From the NCBI GenBank assembly GCA_017515945.1, contig JAFWDX010000181.1:1-14526 (forward strand): DNA of 14,526 nucleotides, read 5' to 3'. Every line of letters begins with the position of its first letter. Position 1 is the stretch's first letter. A model generated the notes under the pieces. The model was not told where the DNA came from. It saw nothing but the letters and a program-made list of their open reading frames with translations, and made no database searches. Positions 1 to 6,922 of the stretch are shown piece by piece. The translations under genes and the position numbers were made by a program. The stretch comes from Blautia sp. GTDB taxonomy: Bacteria > Bacillota > Clostridia > Lachnospirales > Lachnospiraceae.

Positions 1-1367
1 TACCTGCCCAGCAACTCAGGCGTTCCAGGGAAGTGCACCAGCAGATTGTACTGCGTACGGCCGGTAAAGATCCCTTTTTCCTTGCTTTCCGTCTCCACCA
101 GTACCTCCTGGACCGTTCCTTCAAAACGGGAGGAGGCGATCCGTCCCTTTTCCTGTACGAGGGCGAGGAGGCGATCGAAACGATCTTTGACAACCTCGGG
201 CGGAACCTGGTCGTCTCTTTTGGCTGCGGGGGTGCCGCTTCTTTTTGAATATATAAAAGTAAAGGCTGTGTCAAATTCCGCTTTTTCCACGACATCCAGC
301 GTCTCGAGGAAATCCTCCTCCGTTTCACCCGGATAACCGACGATAATGTCCGTCGTCAGGGATATGTCGGGAACAGCGTCGCGGATCTTTTTCACCAGAG
401 CCAGATAGTGTTCCTTGTCATAATGCCGGTTCATATCCTTCAGGATCCTGGAGCTGCCGGACTGCATGGGCAGATGGAGGTGATGGCAGACCTTGCGGCT
501 TTTTGCCATCACTTCTATGAGCTCATCGGAGAGATCCTTCGGATGGGAAGTCATGAAACGGATGCGCTTCAGGCCTTCGATCTCCTCCACCATCTCCAGA
601 AGCCGGGCAAAGGTGACAGGCTCAGGGAGGTTTTTGCCATAGGAGTTGACATTCTGCCCCAGGAGCATGACCTCTGTGACACCCTCCGAAACCAGGCGTC
701 GGATCTCCGTCAGGATGGCTTCAGGCGTCCGGCTTCTCTCCCGCCCTCTGACATAAGGCACGATACAATAGGCGCAGAAATTGTTACAGCCGTACATGAT
801 ATTGACACCTGATTTAAAGGAATAATTCCGCTCAGTCGGCAATTCCTCCACGATGGGACCCGGTTCCTGCCAGATCTCGATTTGACGCTCCTGTCCGGTC
901 AGGACGGACCAGAGGAGCTCGGCGAAGCGGTAATTGTTGTGGGTGCCGAAGACGAGATCCACGAAGGGGAAGTCGGTGTGGATTTTTTCGACGACCTGGG
1001 GTTCCTGCATCATGCAGCCGAAGAGGCCGATGCGCAGACCTGGGCGGCTGTCCTTTATATGGTGGAGTTTGCCGAGGCGGCCGTATACCTTGAGATTGGC
1101 GTTTTCCCGGACGGTGCAGGTATTGTAGAGAACCAGGTCAGCCTGCTCTTCGGAGTCGGTCCGTTCAAAGCCGATCTCCTCCAGGATACCGGCAACGACC
1201 TCGGACTGCTTTTCATTCATCTGACAGCCGAAAGTCTCCAGACAGGCCAGAGGGGCCCGGCCCTCGCGGCTTGTGAAATCGGCGATCAGGGATTTACACA
1301 GATCGATAAAGTAATACTGACGCTCTGGCTCCCTGATGGGGGGCTCCATGTTGAGTAAATCTTGCAT
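1..1367 (-). CDS. miaB: MiaB, tRNA (N6-isopentenyladenosine-37-C2) methylthiotransferase; partial, 3' end outside window
   Basis: A radical-SAM iron-sulfur enzyme that adds a methylthio group to i6A37 in tRNAs reading UNN codons. About 455 residues are visible. The N-terminal methylthiotransferase domain carries its cluster cysteines at C48 (FGCQMN), C84 (NTCTVR) and C118 (FGCMMQ). The radical-SAM CxxxCxxC motif is CNNFCAYC at 194-201. LLGQNVNSYG and TTDIIVGYPGETEEDF are also typical of MiaB, and a TRAM-type C-terminus begins near the window edge. The start at 1367 is preceded by a purine-rich GAGGAG site. MiaB rather than MtaB or RimO is favoured by the overall motif set and the N-terminal extension of about 40 residues common in clostridial MiaB. 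No convincing promoter is visible between the start and the repeat cluster behind it. Confidence 0.95.
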   Translation of the reverse strand, partial: MQDLLNMEPPIREPERQYYFIDLCKSLIADFTSREGRAPLACLETFGCQMNEKQSEVVAGILEEIGFERTDSEEQADLVLYNTCTVRENANLKVYGRLGKLHHIKDSRPGLRIGLFGCMMQEPQVVEKIHTDFPFVDLVFGTHNNYRFAELLWSVLTGQERQIEIWQEPGPIVEELPTERNYSFKSGVNIMYGCNNFCAYCIVPYVRGRERSRTPEAILTEIRRLVSEGVTEVMLLGQNVNSYGKNLPEPVTFARLLEMVEEIEGLKRIRFMTSHPKDLSDELIEVMAKSRKVCHHLHLPMQSGSSRILKDMNRHYDKEHYLALVKKIRDAVPDISLTTDIIVGYPGETEEDFLETLDVVEKAEFDTAFTFIYSKRSGTPAAKRDDQVPPEVVKDRFDRLLALVQEKGRIASSRFEGTVQEVLVETESKEKGIFTGRTQYNLLVHFPGTPELLGR

Positions 1368-1420
1368 GAGGGTCTCCTCTATAACTTAAAAAGTTGTTTC
1401 TGGTTTGGGTTTACGTCTTA

Positions 1421-1539
1421 TGGGGCCGGTGCCGTGAGGGTTTTCTCTTAGGGGGCCGGTGCCGTGAGGGTTTTCTCTTAGGAGGCCGGTGCCGTGAGGG
1501 TTTTCTCTTAGGGGCCGGTGCCGTGAGGGTTCTCTCCCG
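1421..1539. repeat. 30-bp tandem repeat, three full units plus one partial
   Basis: Units start at 1421, 1451, 1481 and 1511 and share the core GGCCGGTGCCGTGAGGGTTT followed by TCTCTTA. Differences are confined to the G-run at the unit start, and the last unit changes into TCTCTCCCGCAG, the left arm of the large palindrome that follows. There are no spacers, so this is not a CRISPR array. It looks like repeated duplication of the end of the adjoining palindrome. Confidence 0.9.
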
Positions 1540-1745
1540 CAGAGACGCTACGGGAATCAAGAGGCTCCAGGCGCCTTTCTGCTACGGGCCTATTTTCTCT
1601 CCGGACGGGCTCCTGCGAAATCCTGATGTGTTTCCTGCGTGAATATATCGCGTTCGCAGGAGCCCTGATTTGCCCTCGCAGAAATTCGCTAGGAGCCTCT
1701 AGATTCCCTCCGAACGCCTCTGCGGGAGAGAACCCTCACGGCACC
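1517..1745. repeat. Large imperfect palindromic element, about 229 bp
   Basis: The outer arms are a perfect 28-bp inverted repeat at 1517-1544 and 1718-1745. Further paired blocks lie inside: GAATC 1554-1558 with GATTC 1702-1706, GAGGCTCC 1561-1568 with 1692-1699, and a perfect 13-bp pair GGGCTCCTGCGAA 1607-1619 with 1653-1665. A 33-nt apical loop remains. No open reading frame with recognisable content lies inside. It could be a non-autonomous mobile palindrome (MITE- or REP-like) and would form a long cruciform or hairpin. Transcripts entering it from either side could be stalled or processed. Confidence 0.85.
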
Positions 1746-1977
1746 TGTTTTATCGAAGCCGGAAGGATAGCTGCCGTATAGTTTTTCCATTGACAGAGAT
1801 TAATATTCAGGGAATAAAGTACCGTCCCCGAAGGGGTCAGAACCCATTGAGAAGTTTTAATATTGGTAGAGTGTTCAAAATGGGGTCTGACCCCACCCAA
1901 CTTTCCGTGAATCAAGCAAGGATCCGTCCCCCCTCTGCCTTCCCAAATGAATCCGTTTCCTCCCCCATATCACAGCA
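1746..1977. other. Gene-free stretch with one inverted repeat
   Basis: No credible gene is seen. The block 1833-1848 (GGGGTCAGAACCCATT) is repeated inverted at 1879-1894 with one mismatch, and short CCGTCCCC motifs at about 1822 and 1926 resemble those at 6636-6866. A TTGACA hexamer at about 1793 on the plus strand lacks a good -10 partner and a gene downstream. Confidence 0.6.
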
Positions 1978-2020
1978 AAACTCCATGGAATCCCACCTGT
2001 CGGCGGATTCCATGGAGTTT
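1978..2020 (-). terminator. Perfect 16-bp stem-loop, candidate terminator of the surface-protein gene
   Basis: AAACTCCATGGAATCC at 1978-1993 pairs perfectly with 2005-2020 across an 11-nt loop. It lies about 137 bp beyond the stop codon of the surface-protein gene. Read on the minus strand the stem is followed by TTTT then GCTG, a short U-tract, so termination is plausible but not textbook. It could also act on transcripts from the other side, or be another palindromic repeat. Confidence 0.5.
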
Positions 2021-2156
2021 ATATCAGAAGTCCTGATTACATCCGGAATTTTCTGTCTCAGATATTCCTGTGATCCAAATTCTGAACTTCTGCGTATACT
2101 GCGGAAATAAAGCTATGTTTCATATCATTATCCCACAGGTGTATCACTTGCCTGGA

Positions 2157-5100
2157 TCAGTTCGCACCAGAGTTTTTCCGTCTGCGGATGATCACGAAAC
2201 CTCCGATGAGAGCAGACAGAGCTGCGAGCATCATCATCGTGCCAACGGGTGTTTCATCAGCCGTTCTGGCACCGCCGGAGGCAACGCCTGCAGTACCAGG
2301 TGCAGCGCCGGGAGTACCGGTCGTAGCCGCACGGGTAAGAGCAGCTGCGCTGGTCAGATAGTTGTAACCGTCGTCATCGCTGCTGGAGCTGCTACTGCTG
2401 CTGGAGGTTCCGTATGTGCCGTAGGAGCTTGATCCGGAACCTGAATTGGAAGCAGCCTTAGTGGTGCTGCCGGTAATGGAAGTACGTGCAGAAGGAGTAG
2501 GTGTAATGGCAATAGAGCTGAATGTCGTTGAAAAATGCTCTACTGTGTTTGTCTCTGCCCAATTTGCTCCATCCCATGTATACAGACGCATAAAGATATA
2601 CATGGTATAAGTATCTGCTTTATAGATACCACCCTTGCTGCCGATCTTCCAGCTGGTTTCCTGCGTACCGCCGTTCTCGGACATGGACCAGTAAATCGGA
2701 ACCCAACGTCCGTCGCCGACTACAGGTTCAGTATAGGTATCTGAAGCACTGGCACCGGTTACTGTGAACTCATAGAAGACATTAGCCGGGAATTCTTTAG
2801 CGGTCTCAAGGCCGGTTACCGTACTGTTGGTTACAGGAGGTATATACGGAGCCCTTGTAGAAGGAGTCGGTGTAGGTGTATCAGTCGGGGTTGGTGTCGG
2901 TGTAGGTGTATCGGTCGGGGTCGGAGTCGGTGTTGCTGTATGGAATGGATTGGTCGTCGGAGTCGGGGAAGGTGTATTGGTCGGAGTAGGCGTATTTGTC
3001 GGAGTCCATTCAGCGGATTCAAAAGTCGAGCCTACAACTTCACGAACCTTCTGCTCTGTACCATCTGGCAATTTTTCGGAAACATCTACCCATTCTTTCT
3101 TGTCGTCATCCCACTGCTGTTTCTGGAAATACAGATACAGATGATGCTCCTTGGCTGTTTTTATACCATTTTTACTGGAAATGTAATAAATCTTTCCATT
3201 CTCGATCACAGTATAATTTGCCGGGTCAGTACCCATAACTGCCCCCGTCTTTGAGGTCGCCCAACCACAGGGATTCCAGCGTACATCATCTTTCAACGGG
3301 TTTTTATTTTCCATACCGGCGCCGGTAACATGGAAAGGATATGTCTTTCCGGGGCTGAATACCAGAGGCTTTTCAAGTCCTGTCACACTGAAACCTGTAC
3401 CATCTGCAGCCAGGTCCTTGGCAGCAACTCGTTTTGCAGTATAGGAAACAGTCAGCGGATCGAGTACAGCATTTTCTTCGGATACCCAGACTTCGTTTTC
3501 GGCATCATAGGTTTCTTTCAGGAAGTAAACAGTTACGGTATGTGTACCTTCATCAACAGTCGGCGACTGGAGGATAATGCCCTTTGCTTCTTTTACAGAC
3601 TGATCTTTACGGATTTTATAATTCAGGTCAAGAATTTCCGTTCCGTCATCTTTCGTCCAGTGTTCCGGATACCAACGGATATCACCATTTGCCGGTGTTC
3701 TGTTTTCCATACCGGCACCATAAGCCTCAAATACAATGGAACTGCCCTGAGAAACTTCAATTTCCTCTCCGAGGCCCGTGATAGTGCTGTCAGCGAACAC
3801 TGTATTCTGGAAATCTTTATCGGTAGGAGTCGGTGTAGGCTCCTCTTCCTCTTCGGCAGGAGTCGGAGTCGGTGTTTCACCTACTTCTTCAAACTCATCA
3901 TCTTCAGATTCAGAGCCTTCGCCTTCAGAGCCTTCATTCGATGTATTGTCTTCAGTGGCGGTGCCTTCTTCCTGACCAACCGCAACACCATCCTGATTGA
4001 TTGAAACACCATCAGAGTCAGCCGTGATCTGGCTGACAGCCGTCTCCAGGATCGATCCATCAGGATCCTCACCTACAGGAGCGACTACCTGACTGCCGAC
4101 ACTCTCCTCGTCCAGAGAAAGGTGAATGTCAGATTCTGTCAGATAACCATATACGTTAACGGAAGGCGCAGCATCGGAAAAGACAATGTTGGCGTCTTCT
4201 TCGCCTTCTTTATTGTTGCTGATGACGATCGTGCTGCTCTCTCCGGGGTAGCCGAGAATAAGAGACTCAAAGCCTTCCTGTACATAGATGGCACCGCCAT
4301 TGGGATCGGAAGTGACATTGCCTGTGATCTTACCGCCGGTAAGCACCACCTTGGAAGCCCAGGAGCTGATCTGGATGGCACTGCCCTTTGCGGAGGTGTG
4401 GTTGTTGACCAGTTCAATGCCCTGCTGGATGCCCAGCTCGCCATAATCCTCAACCTTGATCAGAGTACCGGTCACACCCAAAGCATTCTTATTACCGTCG
4501 ATCACAAGTTTGTTCACCGCATAGCCGGACGAAGTCACACCGGAGCTCAGCTGCAGGCGGCCCTGTACATCAAAGATATCGCCCGTGTATCCCTCGGAAC
4601 GCAGGATCGTGATTTCCGGAGCGTTCGCGCCGATGATCACACTGACACCGGTCGGGATCTTAACCACTGCATCTATATACTGATTGGCTGTGAGGAGGAT
4701 CTGAATGCTCTCGGATGAGCCGAACTGCTCTGCAGCGGCGGCGGTCTCACCCTGAATCGCTTCATTCAGCGTCCTGTATGTACGTACAACAGATGAACCG
4801 CCCTGTGCGCCGGTACCGATGATCTGAACCGGCAGGCTCAGGTCCACAGTCTCCTCAGGCTCAGGTGTAGCGGTAGGAGCCTCTGTAACGGGTACGGCAG
4901 GAGCTTCGGTCACTGCCTCCGTGGCAGGCTCGACAGCCTCTGTAGGAGCCACTGTCACCGGCTCCACATACGGAGCCTCAGTCACCTGTGCCATAGTCTC
5001 CTCATAGACGGGCTCCTCTACGATCGGCTCCACGTCGATCGGTTCCTCATAAACCGGTTCCTCCTGGATCGGCTCCTCCTGAATCGGCTCTTCATAAACC

Positions 5101-5264
5101 GGTTCCTCATAAGCCGGCTCCACAGCCTCTCCTCCATCATCACTGCCAAAATCGCTCTCTCCGACTGCCTCTGTATCAATACTGTCCTCTGCAAAGAGAA
5201 CACTCGGCGCGGCAGTCATGACAAGTGCTCCTGCCATGATGAAGGCCAGAATCTTTTTTTTCAT
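2157..5264 (-). CDS. Cell-surface protein: signal peptide, beta-helix, three repeat domains, sorting-signal-like C-terminus
   Basis: 1035 residues, function unknown. The chosen start (MKKKILAFIM) has GGAGGAG a few bases upstream and gives a clean signal peptide, residues 1-25; an in-frame ATG at 5288 lies before this Shine-Dalgarno site. Residues 50-90 are acidic EEPVYEEP-type repeats and 91-140 are Thr/Pro/Glu-rich. Residues about 200-380 look like a right-handed parallel beta-helix (LVIDGNKNALG, GSAIQIS, GGAIYVQEG). After an acidic linker and Thr-Pro repeats come three related domains at about 492-610, 624-750 and 813-920. They share TGLE, GAGMEN, a D/GxRWxP core and W-containing ends, with a long TPTPT linker before the third. 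A Ser-rich stretch (954-962) precedes TADETPVG (1001-1008), a hydrophobic segment and RRRK (1027-1030), resembling a non-LPXTG sortase signal. It is probably wall-anchored; the ligand cannot be told. Confidence 0.88.
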   Translation of the reverse strand: MKKKILAFIMAGALVMTAAPSVLFAEDSIDTEAVGESDFGSDDGGEAVEPAYEEPVYEEPIQEEPIQEEPVYEEPIDVEPIVEEPVYEETMAQVTEAPYVEPVTVAPTEAVEPATEAVTEAPAVPVTEAPTATPEPEETVDLSLPVQIIGTGAQGGSSVVRTYRTLNEAIQGETAAAAEQFGSSESIQILLTANQYIDAVVKIPTGVSVIIGANAPEITILRSEGYTGDIFDVQGRLQLSSGVTSSGYAVNKLVIDGNKNALGVTGTLIKVEDYGELGIQQGIELVNNHTSAKGSAIQISSWASKVVLTGGKITGNVTSDPNGGAIYVQEGFESLILGYPGESSTIVISNNKEGEEDANIVFSDAAPSVNVYGYLTESDIHLSLDEESVGSQVVAPVGEDPDGSILETAVSQITADSDGVSINQDGVAVGQEEGTATEDNTSNEGSEGEGSESEDDEFEEVGETPTPTPAEEEEEPTPTPTDKDFQNTVFADSTITGLGEEIEVSQGSSIVFEAYGAGMENRTPANGDIRWYPEHWTKDDGTEILDLNYKIRKDQSVKEAKGIILQSPTVDEGTHTVTVYFLKETYDAENEVWVSEENAVLDPLTVSYTAKRVAAKDLAADGTGFSVTGLEKPLVFSPGKTYPFHVTGAGMENKNPLKDDVRWNPCGWATSKTGAVMGTDPANYTVIENGKIYYISSKNGIKTAKEHHLYLYFQKQQWDDDKKEWVDVSEKLPDGTEQKVREVVGSTFESAEWTPTNTPTPTNTPSPTPTTNPFHTATPTPTPTDTPTPTPTPTDTPTPTPSTRAPYIPPVTNSTVTGLETAKEFPANVFYEFTVTGASASDTYTEPVVGDGRWVPIYWSMSENGGTQETSWKIGSKGGIYKADTYTMYIFMRLYTWDGANWAETNTVEHFSTTFSSIAITPTPSARTSITGSTTKAASNSGSGSSSYGTYGTSSSSSSSSSDDDGYNYLTSAAALTRAATTGTPGAAPGTAGVASGGARTADETPVGTMMMLAALSALIGGFVIIRRRKNSGAN

Positions 5265-5270
5265 CTTTGT

Positions 5271-5277
5271 CTCCTCC
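5271..5277 (-). promoter_or_regulatory. Shine-Dalgarno site that fixes the surface-protein start
   Basis: GGAGGAG on the minus strand, 6-7 nt before the ATG at 5264. It supports that ATG rather than the in-frame ATG at 5288, which lies upstream of this site. Confidence 0.85.
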
Positions 5278-5280
5278 TTC

Positions 5281-5313
5281 AAGCGCAATGCTTAAGTACT
5301 AAACATTCCGCTT
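5281..5313. promoter_or_regulatory. Imperfect palindrome over the expected transcription start, operator candidate
   Basis: AAGCG-c-AATG-c-TTA at 5281-5294 pairs with TAA-a-CATT-c-CGCTT at 5300-5313 around a 5-nt centre: 12 matched pairs with two symmetrically placed mismatches. It starts right next to the -10 box and ends just before the Shine-Dalgarno site. That position suits an operator for a dimeric repressor of the surface-protein gene. A 5' UTR hairpin is less likely because transcription would start within the first arm. Confidence 0.45.
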
Positions 5314-5314
5314 T

Positions 5315-5343
5315 ACTATAACACACTCATGGGAAAAAATCAA
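5315..5343 (-). promoter_or_regulatory. Sigma-A-type promoter of the surface-protein gene
   Basis: On the minus strand TTGATT (5343-5338) is followed after exactly 17 bp by TATAGT (5320-5315). The start codon lies about 50 bp downstream. The gene therefore has its own promoter and is not simply the tail of the operon upstream. The spacer and upstream region are A/T-rich, which may act as an UP-like element. Confidence 0.75.
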
Positions 5344-5392
5344 AAAAATCACAGAAATTTTAATTTTTTTTTACGACCACAGACTGCCGATC

Positions 5393-6013
5393 TTATTCCC
5401 GGATCACCCTGGCTTCCGTGACAATGCCCTGCGGACAGATATCCGTCGGCTCCCACGGCAGCTCCTCAAAAATCTGGAACTCAAAACCCACCGCCAACGT
5501 TCTTACTCGCGGATACTTTTCCAGATACCGGTCATAATACCCTCCGCCATATCCGATCCGGTGTTTCATCCCATCAAAAGCTACCCCAGGCATGATCATA
5601 AGGCTTTCTTCGCCTTTATTATCCGGCACGATCTCCCGGGTACACTCCGGCCCGGGCTCCAATATTCCGAAAGGTCCAGACACCAGCCCCGAAAAGTCCC
5701 GGATCGGATAAAACCGCATCTCCTTCCCCTCACAACGGGGAACCGCCACGATCTTACCCTCACGCCAGGCTGCACGGATCAAAGCCCCGGTCTCCACCTC
5801 AGCTCCGAAGGACATATAAATAAGAATCCGCTGTGCGGCCTTCCACTCGTCCAGCTCCATCACCCTCGCAGAAACCAGTCCGCTCAGCTCCGATACCCGC
5901 TCAGGACTCAAACCTTTCCGCCGTTCTGCAACCTGCTTACGGATATTCCGCTTGGAAACCTGCAGCTTATTCACCGGATATCCGTCTGCCTCAGTGCTTC
6001 GTCTTATCTCCAT
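5393..6013 (-). CDS. 5-formyltetrahydrofolate cyclo-ligase (MTHFS/YgfA family)
   Basis: Catalyses the ATP-dependent conversion of 5-formyl-THF to 5,10-methenyl-THF, a cytoplasmic step that recovers stored folate for one-carbon metabolism. The 206 residues match the usual family length. Typical motifs are the N-terminal KRNIRK (21-26) with RRKGLSPE following, the central YMSFGAEVET (66-75), PGVAFD (142-147), the glycine-rich nucleotide and folate site GYGGGYYDRYL (154-164), and the end motif IVTEARV (197-203). The ATG at 6013 has GGAG about 8 nt upstream and overlaps the end of the DUF896 gene by 23 bp, indicating translational coupling. The first 20 residues precede the conserved core and may be unstructured. 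No clear terminator was found after its stop. Confidence 0.93.
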   Translation of the reverse strand: MEIRRSTEADGYPVNKLQVSKRNIRKQVAERRKGLSPERVSELSGLVSARVMELDEWKAAQRILIYMSFGAEVETGALIRAAWREGKIVAVPRCEGKEMRFYPIRDFSGLVSGPFGILEPGPECTREIVPDNKGEESLMIMPGVAFDGMKHRIGYGGGYYDRYLEKYPRVRTLAVGFEFQIFEELPWEPTDICPQGIVTEARVIRE

Positions 6014-6212
6014 ACTTATCTCCGAGATTCGTAATACTCCCGTCCGGCTCCTTTATATCTATGCTGTCCAGCTGAGCCCGCAGATTCATCCGGATGGTGG
6101 CGATATACTCTCTGCGCAGCTGCGCCTGCTCCTCTTTCTCCTCCGGGGTCAGACCTACACTCTTTGCCTTGTGAGCCAGGGTGTTGATCCGGTCGATCAT
6201 AATATTATCCAT
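5991..6212 (-). CDS. YnzC/DUF896 family small protein
   Basis: 73 residues with the family signature: IDRINTLAHKAKSVGLT, then EEKEEQAQLRREYI, and a C-terminal DPxG-like EPDGSITNLG. Members are small helical-hairpin cytoplasmic proteins of Firmicutes whose molecular function is not established. An AAGGAG site lies 12 nt before the ATG, which is long. The next in-frame ATG (residue 5) has no better site. It is the first gene of an operon with the folate cyclo-ligase. Confidence 0.9.
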   Translation of the reverse strand: MDNIMIDRINTLAHKAKSVGLTPEEKEEQAQLRREYIATIRMNLRAQLDSIDIKEPDGSITNLGDKYGDKTKH

Positions 6213-6271
6213 ACTGTATAATTACTCCTTAAAAATCTCATAACATTCCACTTTGAATATACCAGAGCATC

Positions 6272-6300
6272 ATAATAAATGAGTAACTGTTCAGTCACAA
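6272..6300 (-). promoter_or_regulatory. Candidate promoter of the DUF896/folate cyclo-ligase operon
   Basis: On the minus strand TTGTGA (6300-6295) and TATTAT (6277-6272) are separated by 17 bp, about 60 bp before the start codon. The -35 hexamer lies inside the 34-bp palindromic element at 6283-6316, so the repeat would supply half of this promoter. Confidence 0.5.
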
Positions 6301-6316
6301 GCTCCTTCACAGTTAC
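6283..6316 (-). repeat. 34-bp palindromic element, copy D (intergenic)
   Basis: Read on the minus strand it begins GTAACTGT and ends ACAGTTAC (8-bp perfect inverted ends) around an 18-nt centre. It differs from copy C (13340-13373) at a single position. It is the left end of the composite palindrome 6283-6448. Translated in the frame used by the genic copies it would read VTVKELVTEQL. Confidence 0.85.
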
Positions 6317-6448
6317 AAGGCCAGGCGCAGGCTCCTTTCGTCGTATTGGAAGTGCGCCTCCCAAGGGACGACTTCGGTGTGGCCTTGGCTGTTGATCTTT
6401 TGTTCCACGCACCCCGCAGTAAATGCGAGGTGCTGACTGAACAGTTAC
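6283..6448. repeat. Composite palindromic element, about 166 bp
   Basis: GTAACTGTTCAGTC at 6283-6296 is perfectly inverted at 6435-6448. Inside are nested pairs: AAGGCCA 6317-6323 with 6380-6386, GGCGCA 6324-6329 with 6353-6358, and a hairpin formed by GCACC plus CGCA (6409-6418) with TGCG plus GGTGC (6424-6433). The layout resembles a small mobile or structured element, with the 34-bp element forming its left end. A minus-strand reading frame crossing it shows no protein-like features. Confidence 0.75.
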
Positions 6449-6635
6449 ATAAATGATACATTACTCATCAATAAACAATATATTTTGACGTTTATGACTG
6501 TTGCACCGGGGAGTCTGCAAGTCAAATGGGCCAGCCAGAAGGTATAACCGAAAGTGCTATTGCATAACCGGACGGTCTGCAGGCACTGCCCCACATTTCG
6601 TTGCATGAGTGAAGAGGAATCTCTCCCCGTTATTC
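6449..6635. other. Gene-free stretch without clear structure
   Basis: No gene seen. An A/T-rich part (6449-6500) contains a TTGACG hexamer without a good -10 partner. Further right, two weakly similar blocks of the form TTGCA...GTCTGCA occur at about 6504-6519 and 6559-6578. Nothing else can be supported. Confidence 0.5.
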
Positions 6636-6866
6636 ACACAAATGGGCCGTCCCCTTGTGCTCACATATAATAATACAAAAAGACCGTCCCCCTGTGTTCA
6701 GCAAGGCTTCTATTCCCTTCACGACGGGCTGCGCCGGATGTATCCCCCGGCGTGACCATCGGCAAAAAAATGCACGAGACCAGGACGCGTGGCTCCCTTG
6801 GACGCTGGTGATGAGTCAAGGGACCTGTCCCCCTGACTCACACAAAAGGACCGTCCCCTTGTGTTC
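6636..6866. repeat. Three copies of a CCGTCCCC direct repeat plus a hairpin
   Basis: Units at 6636-6662, 6674-6699 and 6840-6866 share the form ACAAAnnGnCCGTCCCCnTGTGnTC. The first and third have complementary ends, ACACAA with TTGTG(T). Next to the third, GAGTCAAGGGAC (6813-6824) pairs with GTCCCCCTGACTC (6827-6839). Motifs of this kind recur in clostridial intergenic regions; a link to REP-type transposases is possible but no transposase gene is present here. Confidence 0.75.
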
Positions 6867-6887
6867 TGTGTAAAATCCGTATATTAT
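6859..6887 (+). promoter_or_regulatory. Candidate promoter of the type VII secretion operon
   Basis: TATTAT (6882-6887) is a good -10 about 35 bp before the essC-like start. A weak -35, TTGTGT (6859-6864), lies 17 bp upstream and is the right end of the third CCGTCCCC repeat. The weak -35 suggests activation by a regulator or low basal activity. Confidence 0.45.
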
Positions 6888-6922
6888 AGAAAGAGAAGAA
6901 AAATCGGGAAGGATGAGCAGGC

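Noticed and set aside
1421..1539. Possible CRISPR array
   Set aside because: The 30-bp units are directly adjacent with no spacers between them, and no cas gene is nearby.
1394..1642. 82-codon plus-strand reading frame with a repeated CREGFLLGGR peptide
   Set aside because: The repetition comes from the DNA tandem repeat, whose 30-bp period keeps frame. There is no ribosome site and it runs into the palindrome.
1790..2110. 106-codon plus-strand reading frame
   Set aside because: It crosses two inverted repeats, has no ribosome site and no protein-like pattern.
2827..4004. Plus-strand frames rich in Gly-Val or Ile/Phe within the surface-protein gene
   Set aside because: They are antisense readings of the Thr-Pro linkers and repeat domains.
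5344..5392. Rho-independent terminator after the folate cyclo-ligase gene
   Set aside because: On the minus strand the homopolymer is an A-run, not a U-run, and no stable stem precedes it.
6197..6412. 71-codon minus-strand frame starting MRGTKDQQ
   Set aside because: It lies across the composite palindrome and overlaps the DUF896 start. Its only notable peptide is the translated 34-bp element.
6283..6448. LytTR binding sites formed by the ACAGTT half-sites in the palindromes
   Set aside because: LytTR sites are direct repeats about 12 bp apart. Here the half-sites are inverted or more than 100 bp apart, and the genic copies have ACAGCT instead.
6655..6873. 72-codon plus-strand frame before the T7SS operon
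   Set aside because: It is made of the CCGTCCCC repeats and a hairpin, with no ribosome site.
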